Below, one piece after another: positions 23,317 to 34,190 of a DNA stretch of 64,000 nt (its first letter is position 1; the number at the start of each line of letters is the position of its first letter). The DNA comes from Reticulitermes lucifugus. Taxonomy: Eukaryota > Arthropoda > Insecta > Blattodea > Rhinotermitidae. The notes under the pieces were generated by a model that saw nothing but the letters and a program-made list of their open reading frames with translations, made no database searches and was not told the origin of the DNA. Location: contig JAKCWW010000439.1 in assembly GCA_026260175.1 (NCBI GenBank), positions 46,725 to 110,724 on the forward strand, written 5' to 3'. The position numbers and the translations under genes are program-made.

Positions 23317-23620
23317 TCATTCCGCAGTCTGTCTTACGACAGGTCCGTAGCATCTTCCAAAGCGAGTTCTCCACAGGGTGCGATCTAGTGCTTCCTCTTT
23401 CGATTTCCAATATCTTCTCTTTTCCTTAAGGTCATACAGTAGCTGCTTATACTTTCTTCCTCGTCTTCCCGTCATTTCTATCCTACCCTCTGACTTTCCT
23501 TCAATCACCTGTTTTAGAAGGCAGCTCCTACGCAAGATGTGACCAATCCAGTTAATCTTTCTTCTTTGTATTGTATGTAGGACATTCCTCTCCTACTTGA
23601 CTTTATGTAACACTTCTTCA
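23317..23620 (-). pseudogene. Non-LTR retrotransposon fragment: C-terminal end of the reverse transcriptase polyprotein
   Basis: The minus strand reads RRKINWIGHILRRSCLLKQ, then VIEGKSEGRIEMTGRRGRKY, and ends FGRCYGPVVRQTAE before TGA. This block is typical of the C-terminus of insect non-LTR reverse transcriptases. The frame stays open for about 96 codons, then meets a TAG where the family has a glutamate. Upstream of that only a few codons are recognisable, so the copy is 5'-truncated, as expected from target-primed reverse transcription. No poly(A) tail was identified. A much more diverged copy lies at 35325-35625. Confidence 0.85.
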
Positions 23621-24483
23621 TTCCTGCTGTATATATGTACATAAAATTAAATAAGTTATTGTGTCTACCGGCCCGTGTACACTTCCCTCAAATAAAGACA
23701 AAGTGACCAAATAAACAAAGCGAACCATAATAATAAAATTTCCTACTGAGTTTGTTATAATTATTGACGTACGTAGTTCAGTAGTGGAGGATAACGCCAC
23801 TGTCACTGAAAGTTATAAGTTCTTAACAAACACGAAGTCAAACTGCTTTATAAGCAAAGCAGTATCTCTGTAAATGACAACAGAACTGGCCAGAAGAGGG
23901 AGAAATGTATCATGAACGGTCATTAACGTACTTCTAACTGCAGGGTCCATTGTCACATTCAAAGCCCCCGATGTATCCAGGTTCTATAAAATCACTTCGT
24001 TCTAAGGGGAGATAAATTTGTCTCTGTCAGAAATAAAGCCTCATGACGGACAAAAACCTATTACGATTCTGTCACTGATATGAGCGTATATTTCATAGCA
24101 ATGTACTGACTGTGGGATTACTGTGGCAAAAAATTATTAGATGAGTGATTATAATACCCTGTGAGCGTTAAATGAAACAGACTTCATATAATTGCAACTA
24201 ATTATCAAGTAAAGCAAGCATCTAAAAAGGAGAAATCATTTTTAGTCGTGACATTTTCTTGGTTATCATCATATCATCATGTGTGTACGTGTTCATGTTT
24301 GAATATATGTATTTTTGCATCTGTTACGGCTCTTCGTACAACCGAATCAAGTCTAATCGAATCGAATCCAAACTGACTCTCGTGTACAAACAGGTTCTAG
24401 GCTTTCGTCGAACTATTCTTATCCAAGCACTATATTGCTGGTTTTCGTTACAAATTATGCACATAAAATTGTGCAAAACATGA
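23621..24483. other. Unassigned DNA
   Basis: Nothing recognised. Confidence 0.4.
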
Positions 24484-24742
24484 AGGAGTATGGGGGAGTG
24501 GATTTATGTCTCCACTCATTGTTAAACTTTACACTGGATAAGGGTACGTGGTCAGCTTCACGAATCGGCCGCTTTACCCATTCGGTGAAAGAGCCCCTTA
24601 CCCATTGAATAGGAACTTGGGTGGGGCCCAGAGTCGGTTTTTAGGTTTTGGAGAATAGATAAGTCTCTTGCCTCTCCCAAGAATCGAATCACGATTCTTC
24701 CGACGTCCAGTCCCTAGCCTAATCACTACACCGCGTATGTTA
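24484..24742 (-). mobile_element. tRNA-derived SINE, GRCCGCTTTACC family
   Basis: Plus-strand landmarks are TCTCCACTCATTGTTAAAC, CACGAATCGGCCGCTTTACC, CTTGGGTGGGGCCCAGAGTC, GAATCGAATCACGATTC and TCACTACACCGCG. The head (B box GATTCGAT read on the minus strand) is intact enough to recognise. Full span, moderately diverged. Confidence 0.75.
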
Positions 24743-25204
24743 ATATAACAAACGTATATAGGCTATACGTACAGAAGAGATTGCCCTGCTCTGGCTCACG
24801 TTAGGGTTCAATGGTAAACTTTTACGAAGAAGAAATTAAACACTGGGTTCCTGGAAAAGGTGGAAAATTTTCAACCAATTGAATAGATCAGTTTTTCAAG
24901 ACAGAATATCTATTGTAAGTTAGTTTTAAATTAGCAGTCACCAATTTCCAATTAATGCTTCCGTCTGCCACCATTAAGTTACGAATACATTCACTGTTTT
25001 TCATAAACCAGACAGAAGTCTCATGCCACTGGAAGTTTAACCCCCTCCACGCGTTGTACTCGTATTTGCTGCTGTTAATAGTACCCAGATAAGCCAAGGT
25101 AAAAAAAAGAAAAATCATTTAGTATAAAATCCTTGTATTCTGGAGTTACAGATTATATAAAATTAGGCAAATGTGTTACTCAGAATTGCGGAAGAGCACC
25201 CCTT
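24743..25204. other. Unassigned DNA
   Basis: Nothing recognised. Confidence 0.35.
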
Positions 25205-25285
25205 AGTGTATAATGCGAGAACTGAAGATGAAAATGAAGGCATTACGATCCTTTGAAAGGTCAGGTACGACTCACCCTACGACAG
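25205..25285. mobile_element. Fold-back fragment, inner right half
   Basis: ACTGAAGATGAAAATGAAGG, CATTACGATCCTTTGAAAGG and TCAGG match the inner right half of the fold-back family (CTGAAGATGGAGGCAGTACG then ATCATCCGAAA). The ends are missing. Confidence 0.45.
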
Positions 25286-26023
25286 AAAGTCGTATATCAG
25301 AAGACTTGAATATTCAAAAATGCGGCTGTCAAAAACCTCAAATATCGCAAAGAACATTCATTTCACACAAGTATTTGTAAAAGTGCGTTTGGGGTCATAT
25401 GCGCCGCTTCTCTGCAGAACTACGATGTGACCACACTTCACTTTTAACGATAAGAACAAATTATGACCTTCAAAATTAATGTATGACACAGCTTCATCCG
25501 CCCTTGTTATGAGATTAGCATAAAATCATTTTGAAGTTTAACATTTTTCTTTAACATAACTTTATACATTTGAGGGCATTGGTTGTAAAAAGGCACTACT
25601 AAAATAAAAGGGAAAAAATTTTGTAATGCTTTTCGGGAATCTTCATATACTGTGAAAAACAGAGCCGTATTTCAAGGAATAGCAATATTCTGAACCCAAT
25701 TGTTTACATTTCCACAGAACCACGATAAAACCAAAGCCTCTCATGCATATTTACTAGAATTATTGCTGAAACAGTGAAATGTACTCTCCTACAGAGTGGA
25801 GCAGTCAGATTAATAGAACAATGTTAAAGAACGGCTTCTCTTTGTGGGTCGTGCAGCAGGGTGCAGGTGCTACGAAAAGGGGAACGTAAGAACAAAGTAA
25901 TCCAGGAACGAATATGATTCAGTTCGAAATATTGTGGCAAAGCCAGAGGGATCCACTGTACTCAGCTTTGTTTAAATATCGTATTACGAAATAAATCAGG
26001 TGAACAAATATTGACAACATTTC
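25286..26023. other. Unassigned DNA
   Basis: Nothing recognised. Confidence 0.4.
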
Positions 26024-26109
26024 TAGGAGCAGCAGCAGTAGCAGTAGCATCAGTAGCAGTAGTAGTAGCAGCAGCATTAGTAGTAGTAGTAGTAGAAGAA
26101 GAAGAAGCC
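26024..26109. repeat. (AGC/AGT)n and (AAG)n trinucleotide repeat
   Basis: Mixed GCA, GTA and GAA triplets. The long poly-Leu minus-strand frame (25919-26308) is caused by it. A second short (ATG)n run lies at about 26233-26251. Confidence 0.9.
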
Positions 26110-26397
26110 ATAATCCCAGTCGCAACACATGATACCTGCACAGATCTGCACAAAAGCCAATCGTCTCAGCGTTATCAGTAGGTAGGTTTCTATCGTTTTC
26201 AAAGCCTTTCCTTGGCAATGACAACAGAATGACTATGATGATGATGATGATAAACATAAAGATAACATTCTGTAGTCTCCTGTCTAAAACGTGCAGGCTG
26301 AAATACACGATACTAGAACTTTATCTGTCGTTTTATATGGATATAGGACTAGGTCTCTCGTGCTACTGGGAGAACACAAAGTGGGGATGCTTGTAAA

Positions 26398-26585
26398 CGA
26401 GTGCTGGGAAGAATATTTGGAACTGACAGTAAAATAATAGGACGGTGGGAGAATTTGGCACTGAGAACTTCTTGATCTGAGTCTTATATAAAAACTATAG
26501 AGTGTTTAATTTAGGGATGATGATATGGATGGTTCATGTAGAACAAATGTGGGAGGCGAAGGAAGCATATAAAATTTCAGTTTGA
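26398..26585 (+). pseudogene. Non-LTR retrotransposon fragment, C-terminal region
   Basis: Frames read VLGRIFGTDSKIIGRWEN and, after a break, MIWMVHVEQMWEAKEAYKI. These correspond to two neighbouring conserved blocks near the C-terminus of insect non-LTR polyproteins: the VLRRIFG...W..L block and the RMRWAGHVARM...NAYRIL block. At least one frameshift and a stop separate them. The next downstream block (GRPRRRWEDN) is absent here but appears alone at 51530-51655. Confidence 0.65.
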
Positions 26586-28714
26586 AATTCTTAACGATGC
26601 ACGCGGAAATGACGCAGAAAACCGACTATACTTACTGGTCTCAGATTAGGGCACCTGGAAAACAGAATTACTGAATTGTTCTGTATAACCTAGTGGCCTG
26701 TTTTGACGAAAATCCTCCAAATATTTTTCGATGGTAAATACTAACTACATTTCACACACCCAGATATTATTTAAAAGAAAAAAGAGGAACGGCAGAATAC
26801 ACGAAAACAAAAAAGGCTATTCGCTTATCGCGTGCTACAAAAACAATTACAAAAGGTAAACACTTGTTGCTATTGTAACCAACCCACGTACATAAATGTC
26901 TCTTATATCAAAAGTAAATAAATACGCCGGATTTGTTCATGTATTCATTTCCATGCTAGGCTTGGACTCTTTTTAAATTTATATATTAGTATAAGCAGTT
27001 AGAAAACAAAGGAAAATTAAAGGCAAGCACATAAATGTCCATGGATTTAAGCACTAGACTGTGTGGCCACCTTTGCAATTGTTCCTCTTTGCACCGATGG
27101 GCAACATACTGCAAGGGAAGCTGGAGAGATTCGACCCAGGTAGCTTTCGACTTCGAGTCTGTAAGGTTACAGAACATTATGATCCGAATCTCTCCGTTTC
27201 AAAGAAAGTTTCCTGGGCCGAAAACGCTTCTTAAAAACGTGCAGACGCCAGAATTGAAAATGCTAAACCCACACGTCGTGTAGCAAGCTGAACACGGCTG
27301 GATTAACTCAACTTACGAACGTGGTGAAGACTTCATCTCCACATGTATCATCCCTTGCAGCATAAAAGGAATGACACCTTGGATCAAAACGCACACAGTC
27401 AGATATTTTATGGAGATGAATGTGGAGCTCGAGATATCAGAAACCTAAGCTACATGGTGACACACAAATATAAATTAACTGGGAGGTGGATTCACGTGCG
27501 TCTAAACTATCGACATGATACCACGCCAACCGCAATATTTATCATCCACCAACACAGTCCCATGACGCATGCCTTATCCTGCATCATGAATGTGTGCACC
27601 AACCAAGCAGTACCTCTTTCTCTACAGGAGCAGTTTTTCTTTATCTTCTGAAGAGCGACATTTGGATTATACTTTGACGCGATATATGGTACACACTTTT
27701 ATCTTCGTCGTACAATATTTTATATACGACAACAGCAGACTAAGAAGCATCATATTAATAGGTCAGAAGTGTAACATAAAAGCATAATACCGCAAGAGAT
27801 ACAAATATACTTAGTTAAAATTTGGATGTCAGCTCGGAAGACCCACGCAGCTGAGGGATGAAATACGCAATAAGTCAGCCTCCCCTATTCTTAACGCAAG
27901 TTTACTTCGCGTGACACAAACCGTTGTCATAAAGTAGGCTCTAATAACCGAGTTTTGGCGCTATAACTATTATACATGTGGCAGAGGAAATGCCACTCCA
28001 TAATTCCAGAATCCATAGGCACTATGTTATATCATTAAACTTTGCACAGAAAACAGAACCACTAAAATTCAGGTTATAAATTTGGCTCCTATGTTTAATT
28101 TTTGACGACATTTGCGAATAAGTAACGTGGCTGAATGAGTTTTAACACTTCTGAAGCTCAGGACGGAGTACAAGTATGTACACCACGTAGTTTAACACAC
28201 ACTCTCTGCATTTTTCTCACAGAAGTTATTTATCGGTTTCGTGCGATTCTCAAAAGGAACAGTGTTTACTACCCTAAACAAAATTAATCGAATCGTCTTT
28301 GTAACAGACAAAATATATTCTGTTCTGCAGGAAATTAATTTTTGAATACTACTTACAAGTCTTCGTGTGTATAAATGTTAAGCAGAAGGATAAACCCGCC
28401 TTATCTTTTTTCGTTAAAGTTTATCACATGACAAAATTGACTTTGCTACAGGAAAGGCGATGGCTACATCAAACTCAGATATCAGATATACGGCTGTGAC
28501 AAGCGACACTCCACTGCCAAATATGGGTTTTCTTCTCGAAGTATACACTTGCGCCATGCGCACACATCTCTCTGACGTTCACATGCATTAGCAGAACGGC
28601 CTCCCACCGCGAAACACCAGCACAGATTTATCCGGTCTGCAGTGCTGGTCCATGATCTGACAAATCCAGAAGAGTACTTTAAACTTCGGCCTGGAGGTCA
28701 TAATGATTAAAGGC
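26586..28714. other. Unassigned DNA
   Basis: No feature recognised in about 2.1 kb. Frames at 27035-27283 and 27343-27651 have no family signature. Confidence 0.45.
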
Positions 28715-28870
28715 TTCAAGTGTGTTTTATTTAACGACGCCGTCAATTGCTACGTTTCTATACATTCGGGATAGGTGAATGAATAAGTAGCATCAGTGGA
28801 ATGATGCTTAGAGGGGATAACCGAAGTACTGGGAAAAAACCCTTTCCCCGTGCCACGTTGTTCTTCACGC
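28715..28870 (-). mobile_element. SINE-like repeat with TTTAACGACGC end
   Basis: TTTTATTTAACGACGC, GGATAGGTGAATGAATAAG, GGGGATAACCGAAGTACTGG and GAAAAAACCCTTTCCCCGTG link the TTTAACGACGC end to the GGGGAAAACCG body seen at 9440 and 30680. The tRNA-like head is not present. Confidence 0.55.
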
Positions 28871-29425
28871 ATAATTTCCACTGTTTACTGCTTCATCATT
28901 GTACTTTCAATTAGGCACGCAACTTTTAAAAAATAGAAATAAGACGTATAAAAATTGGTATCTATCAACTTACAGATTACAAGAACAAAAACGTCTTAAC
29001 ATAATATATTTCAAAGACTTCATCTTCGATAAGCCTTCCCAGCATATTAAAAAACTGCTCCAGCAATATAAAATAATACGTATAAAATTTAGAATTTAAG
29101 ACTTTAATTTCATCATCATAATTTGGAAAATAGGAAGATTAATAAAAATGGACTGACACATACCACATACATATCACACCCATTGAAATCCACACACAGA
29201 ATAAGATTTATATCAAAAAATCCAAGTAATTCTCAAAACCAACTAGAATTACATATTTCAGGCATCATAAATATTTCAATTTTTTCAAAGCATAGTCATA
29301 ACATTACGTTTTTTCCATATACTGAAGCAACTGCAACTCTGCATGATATAAATTTACAGAATATCACACTGTTAACTCATGTAAAGCCACCAGTAGTACC
29401 CAGTACTCCACTCACATATAAATTA
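28871..29425 (+). other. Unassigned AT-rich region leading into a hammerhead-like motif
   Basis: Two Lys/Ile/Asn-rich frames (28899-29099 and 29123-29434) end at the hammerhead-like motif. They may be the 3' part of the element that carries it, but no reverse transcriptase or GIY-YIG motif could be seen. Confidence 0.3.
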
Positions 29426-29468
29426 TTTCCCTAATGATGGCCGAGCATAGGTCGAAACGTGTTGAAAG
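29426..29468 (+). ncRNA. Hammerhead-like motif, decayed core
   Basis: TTTCC, CTAATGA (third base of CTGANGA changed from G to A), T, GGCC, a seven-base loop, GGTC (four pairs with one G-T), GAAA, C-GT-G, TT, GAAAG. Helix I has a C-A mismatch at its second pair. The G-to-A core change should abolish cleavage. AAAATAAAG follows 20 nt later and could be a polyadenylation signal of the host element. Confidence 0.45.
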
Positions 29469-29512
29469 TGACAATGTGAAAAAATAAAGAAATGTTTAAT
29501 GTTTAGCATTAA

Positions 29513-30298
29513 GCAGGAAAGGCTATATCCAACACAGCTGTTCCATTATTACAGCGCACCAAAGAAGAAAAGCGTGCTGTTATCAGATTTTTATGGTCGG
29601 AAGGGGAGAAGACGGCAGAAATTCATCGCAGAATGCTCTTTCAATATGGCGACAGTTGTCTCGTCCAAACAAAAGTGTATGAGTGGATGGAGTTATTCAG
29701 AAATGGAAGCACAAGCTTAGCGGTTGAACAGCATTCTGGCAGGTCACGAACAGGGTCTACCGACGGCAATTCTGAACAAGTTGAAGAACTGATCCGAGCA
29801 GATAGACGAGTGATAGTGGACAAAATTGCTGATAACCTTGGAATCAGCCACGGTTCTGTGCATATAATTATTCACAAGTACTTTCAATTCAAGAAAGTTT
29901 GCGTGAGATGGGTGCCAAGAGAATTAACGACTGAACACAAGAAAAATCAAGTTGAGGTGTGCACCAGGCTACTGGCACGGCATCAAAAAGAAGTGAGCCA
30001 TTTTTAAAATGTATAGAACAGGAGACGGAACGGGGGTTCACTATTTTGAAACTGAGAGTAAACGACAAAGCATACATTGGAAGATCTGCCTTACACTCCG
30101 GACCTCGTGCCTGGAGATTTCCATATATTCGGACCTTTAGAAGATGCGATTCGAAGGGCTCATTTTTCGGGCGACAAGGAAATGAAACATGCGGTGCATT
30201 CGTGGTTGCCAAAACATTCTTTTTCCAGCAGAGTCACAAAGTTGGTTGAAAGTTTGACCAAGTGCATTGAAACGAGGGCAGACTATGTAGACAAATGA
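29513..30298 (+). pseudogene. mariner (DD34D) transposase pseudogene with internal deletion
   Basis: Frame 29513-30007 reads RTKEEKRAVIRFLWSEGEK, QYGDSCLVQTKVYEWMELF, then VDKIADNLGISHGSVHIII and VCVRWVPRELTTEHKKN. This is the two helix-turn-helix N-terminal half of a mariner transposase. A frameshift follows: 30003-30077 reads RTGDGTGVHYFETESKRQS with the first catalytic Asp (codon 30024-30026). A jump in frame and sequence then gives PYTPDLVPGDFHIFGPLED (third catalytic Asp 30116-30118), running to a normal-looking ADYVDK end at 30298. The second catalytic Asp block (HDNARP) and about 80-90 residues are deleted. It differs from the 16906 remnant, so two subfamilies are present. No terminal inverted repeats were securely seen. 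Confidence 0.9.
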
Positions 30299-30679
30299 CA
30301 CACTTTGCACCTTTATGTATCTTTCGTTTTAGCATATTACCGTTATCTATTGACTGATCTTCGTATAATAATAAAATCAAAATCGCACTTTTAAACAAAT
30401 CTTCAAATAGTATAGAGTTAATGGAATTACGAGATATCATCCTATTTATCTAAACTCAATTACTATATTTCTGAGGTTTCTGACCTTTTTCTAACAGCGC
30501 GCTCTGCAATATTTATTGTGATTTCTACGTACTGGACTCACAACAGTTCAAATAAGGATCCCTAGTATCAAAATCATTACCAATGGCTGTTGGCCCATTT
30601 TACTTTTATTTGTTCTATTTTTGTTTTCATGGCGGTGTCAGTTGAGACTATGACCTTAGAACGGTGACCGCTAATGGGC
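30299..30679. other. Unassigned DNA
   Basis: Probably includes the 3' untranslated part of the mariner copy. Nothing else seen. Confidence 0.35.
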
Positions 30680-30880
30680 CCACTGACCAGTTCACGAATG
30701 ATGAATGTATACGGAGAATCGGTGGATTTGCAATGCCAGGGTAAAACCAAGTACTCGCAGAAAAACTGTCCCTATTCCACTTCGACCTCACAAATTCCAC
30801 GTATTTCCTTGGGACGTAACGCTGGTCTCCGCGCTGAGAAGCCGGTGACTAATCCTCTGAGCTACGAAACTGCAGCCAAT
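30680..30880 (-). mobile_element. SINE, GGGGAAAACCG family, with A box
   Basis: On the minus strand a tRNA-like start CGTAGCTCAGAGGATTAGTC contains a near-perfect A box (TAGCTCAGAGG). The B box that should follow is changed (GAGACCAGCG region). The body has GAATCGGTGGATTTGCAATG, AAACCAAGTACTCGCAG and ACTGTCCCTATTCCAC on the plus strand. It overlaps a 108-codon frame that is not a gene. Confidence 0.65.
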
Positions 30881-31040
30881 TTTCCTTACTTATTCAGAAA
30901 TTATACGTTTGTGGCTTCCGAGTCTGTAATTGACACGAAGTCTCTCGAAAATGACGGAGTGGTGCTCCTTGGCTGCACTAATTCTGTCAGCCAAAACTGA
31001 CACGAAGTTAGTTACATCAGCAATAACGTGGAGTACCGCA

Positions 31041-31257
31041 TTCTTGGTTCTGATACCGTAGAGTATGGCAGACGATTAACAATGTTTCGGGGGACCTACT
31101 ACCTGCATCTTCAGGGTTTAAGTGTCTTCGAACGTGGAGATGGAAGTCGCAGGTTCCACTGCCACGTTGACAAAGTACCGAACTGCACGATACCGTACCC
31201 CAAGGACTTATGTTCTTACACCGCCGTCAGCGCCTCTTACTAGGACTACCCAGAAAA
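31041..31257. mobile_element. Fold-back element copy, long form
   Basis: The left half reads TTCTTGGTTCTGATACCGTA, AACAATGTTTCGGGGGACC, TACTACCTGCATCTTCAGGG. The right half reads GTGGAGATGGAAGTCGCAGG and closes with CACCGCCGTCAG and ACTACCCAGAA. Gene-like frames of 71-84 codons across it are products of the repeat. Confidence 0.55.
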
Positions 31258-32000
31258 TAATTAGCTTGTTACAGCGTTCAGCCACGTGCAAAATAACGTG
31301 AATAAACGAAATTAGCATTGTCTCAAACTGTCTCAAACATACGTTGTCTCTCTCACTTGCTCCTCTATTTCCCTTTAGTAAGTATGTTTTTGTTTGCGGG
31401 TCCTCCGCCCCAGTAAGTGACTTTTTTTTTTGTTGAAGTTCCCGTGTACAAGTGGACAACATAATTGATTAGCCAGTGGACTTCCTGGAAAGTTGGACTT
31501 CACAAGGCAGAGAATTACTACTAATGGATCTTGTGGTTGCTATATCCAACTGAACTGCTCCATAATACACTATCTCTTTTACCACACTCAATCCTCGCCC
31601 CTTTAAAGTACACCAGCAGCAGCTGGTAAATGAGGGTAATTTTTAAAGCTCTCCCGTCAAAAGAAAAAAATGCTTGTGCTTTTCATATAATCCGCCCTTT
31701 AATCCTTCGAAGCCCGAAGTTAGTCTAAATAATATTTTAAAAGAACTCCCTACCTCACAGAAAACGTAAAATTCCACCAGAAAGAAAAGATTAACGTAGC
31801 TTAAGAACAAGATCGCTACCAATTCAGACAGCATTATACGAAACATATAAAAGCACTCTGCGGGATAAGAGCAGTGTTTAATGCCAAAATAGGCGGTACA
31901 TATAGTAACCCATTTGTTTGTACAGGTTTAAACAAATTCAAAAGTCCACGGAATATAAGCGATGCCTTAAAACTGTGTACAATTAAGATTTACTTTGGGA
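31258..32000. other. Unassigned DNA
   Basis: Nothing recognised. Confidence 0.4.
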
Positions 32001-32174
32001 TAAACGCATTTTGTTGTAATTATCTTACAAAAACAGCGGCCCATTGCTTTGACGAAGAATAAATGCATTTTGTTACAATAATCTGAAAAAACAGCGACCC
32101 ATTGATTTGACGAATAATAAAAGCATTTTGTTACAATTATCTTTCAAAAACAGCGGCCCAGAATAAACGCAAAA
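32001..32174 (+). repeat. Minisatellite, 58-59 bp unit, about three copies
   Basis: Units start TAAACGC at 32001, TAAATGC at 32060 and TAAAAGC at 32118. Each continues ATTTTGTTACAATTATCT, AAAAACAGCGGCCCA and TTGCTTTGACGAA, with about 90% identity between neighbours. A truncated fourth start (AATAAACGC) follows the third. No coding role is evident. Confidence 0.85.
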
Positions 32175-33795
32175 ATACACTGGAAATTGCATAAAAAGCA
32201 ACGTTTCAGATTCTTGTATAAATTTTAACTTTCGATTCGTACGTTTTTGTTTGTTAAATTAGCCTTTGTTAAAACAGTATGATTATATAAGTGTAATCTT
32301 AATTTTTAATAGCATTCTGTTTGTGTATGTGCATGCAGCAACAAAAATCAAATTCAATTTTCAGGCACAAAATTCTAAATTATTTTCATACAACTTAATT
32401 TAAATCTATGCTAACCTAACCTAAAGTGACCTAGTCCTTTAGAAAATCAATGTTACCACATCCAATATAAAGTAACACATTCCATACCAAGTACCACAGA
32501 CGACAGGATCCATGCAGCAGCACACACATAAGAGCAACTGAAGTGTATGAGACCAAAAACGATTCTTCACAAACACAGACACTTCGGAATCAACCTAATA
32601 GGGTAGCAATAGCAATAGCATTTGTACACTTGTATTAGTGTCGTGCGCCGTTCGAGCCTCGGTCGGATCCTCAGTTGTCCTAAAATCCTTAGCTGTTCTC
32701 CGCCCTTCCACGCAAATTCAGGGCAGTACCTCCGTTATTTACCAAGCATTAATACCTGTCTCACCAGAAATAAATTCCCAATACAGACAGTTATGCTATA
32801 ACGCTATAGTTGCGTTCTCGTGAGACCTCGCATTATACAAAAACGCGTAATAAAAATGGGGTCAGATGGGCCCATCATCCAAACTTATATCTTCAAACTG
32901 GTCGCTGAAATCGCGTAATAGCCAAACACGCATATGCCAAAGTGGGCGTTATACAAACAGCGTTCACCTATTCACCAGTCGCGTTAAGCCAATTCGCGTT
33001 AACGAAACGCTAGTAATAGCGGATATGACTGTACTGCACATGCCTGTCATCGGGAATAGAAAACCAGGATATTGACACAAAGCGTAGCGGTCTGTAAACA
33101 ACCTGAGGGTAGGCGATTTTACAAATGACTACTGTCGCTAGCTAACTGCAAAGCTGTGCAGAACGCATCTTCGTTTCTATTGAAACTCTCTGACTCTTCA
33201 CCATTTTTCTCCCCTCTGGAATTCTGAGTGCATCAACTCAATTATGGTGCCATCCCTTCACAGGGTGTTTTAGGTACTCCACAATTTTCTTTCGCCGACA
33301 GTTTTATATCGATTGTTCTGTAAAGTCAAAAATTGAAAACACTTCCGTCTAGCGTATTGATCCAGTGGCTTATTTGAATGCATGTATCACTTGTCTTACC
33401 AAGATATGTTACGTAACATACGGCACAACAACTTCCAGAGGTATCTGAACTGGCGCAGAGTCTACTGCGATCAATAAATTAGAGTCTGATTATTCAGATT
33501 CATACATGTTCAGTCGTTAACTAGACTCGGTCGATATTCAGTTCAGCAGAAAAAGGACTACTAAATTTCCTGGCTGTTTTCTTTTCAGTAAACGCTCCAA
33601 AATACAGATACTTTCAATAAAAGCGTTAAATAAAAATATATCAAAATTAAAACTAGAGGCGGTAATTTTACAAACAAAATATTCCCCAAAATCTTTAAAA
33701 TCCTGTACTTTTATGTAACTGCTGAAATGTCTAACAACAGATGGTGTGCGACTTTCGAATGAATTTTCACCATTAATAACAAAATGATATGGTTA
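32175..33795. other. Unassigned DNA
   Basis: Nothing recognised. Short frames at 32638-32823 and 32866-33075 have no signature. Confidence 0.4.
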
Positions 33796-34030
33796 AATTT
33801 GAGGTTCTGTCGACCGTGGCTACGAAGATTACGGTCTTCCGATATGTTACTTCATGTAGTTCACTACAAATTTACTGCCTCAATTTTATACCTCTCAATC
33901 CCAAGTCTTCTACCCTGAAGATGGAGGCAGTACGATCATCCGAAATCCAGTATATTTTTACCAGAATATGCGACGTCACATTCCAAAAGACGGTGATCTT
34001 CATAATCACCGCCTTTAGAAAGAGCATAAT
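33796..34030. mobile_element. Fold-back element copy with 35-bp ends
   Basis: Terminal arms 33816-33850 (GTGGCTACGAAGATTACGG...) and 33975-34009 match in reverse complement at 25 of 35 positions. The inner left half has TGTAGTTCACTACAAATTTAC and GCCTCAATTTTA. The inner right half has ACCCTGAAGATGGAGGCAGT, ACGATCATCCGAAATCC and ACCAGAATATGCGACGTCAC. It shows that the family's ends extend past the TTCTGGGATAT block. The 84-codon frame through it is the repeat. Confidence 0.7.
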
Positions 34031-34066
34031 TTATTTTTCATAACTCCAAATTTCTGTAACAACGTA

Positions 34067-34190
34067 AAACGCCCAGACCAGTTCAGCGTCCCACCCAGCC
34101 TCCTACTAAATGAATAACGGAGGCTATTTACCCCCAGGTAAAGCGGATGAGGCGTGAAGCTAACGACTCACCTCTATCTAGTACCGACGT
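34067..34190 (+). mobile_element. SINE body fragment, GRCCGCTTTACC family, opposite orientation
   Basis: GTCCCACCCAGCCTCCTACT, ACCCCCAGGTAAAGCGG, GAGGCGTGAAGCTAACGAC and CACCTCTATCTAGTACCGACG are the reverse complement of the body seen at 54430. The tRNA-like head is missing. Confidence 0.7.

Noticed and set aside
25919-26308. 129-codon minus-strand frame with poly-Leu
   Set aside because: Created by the trinucleotide repeat; no conserved protein context.
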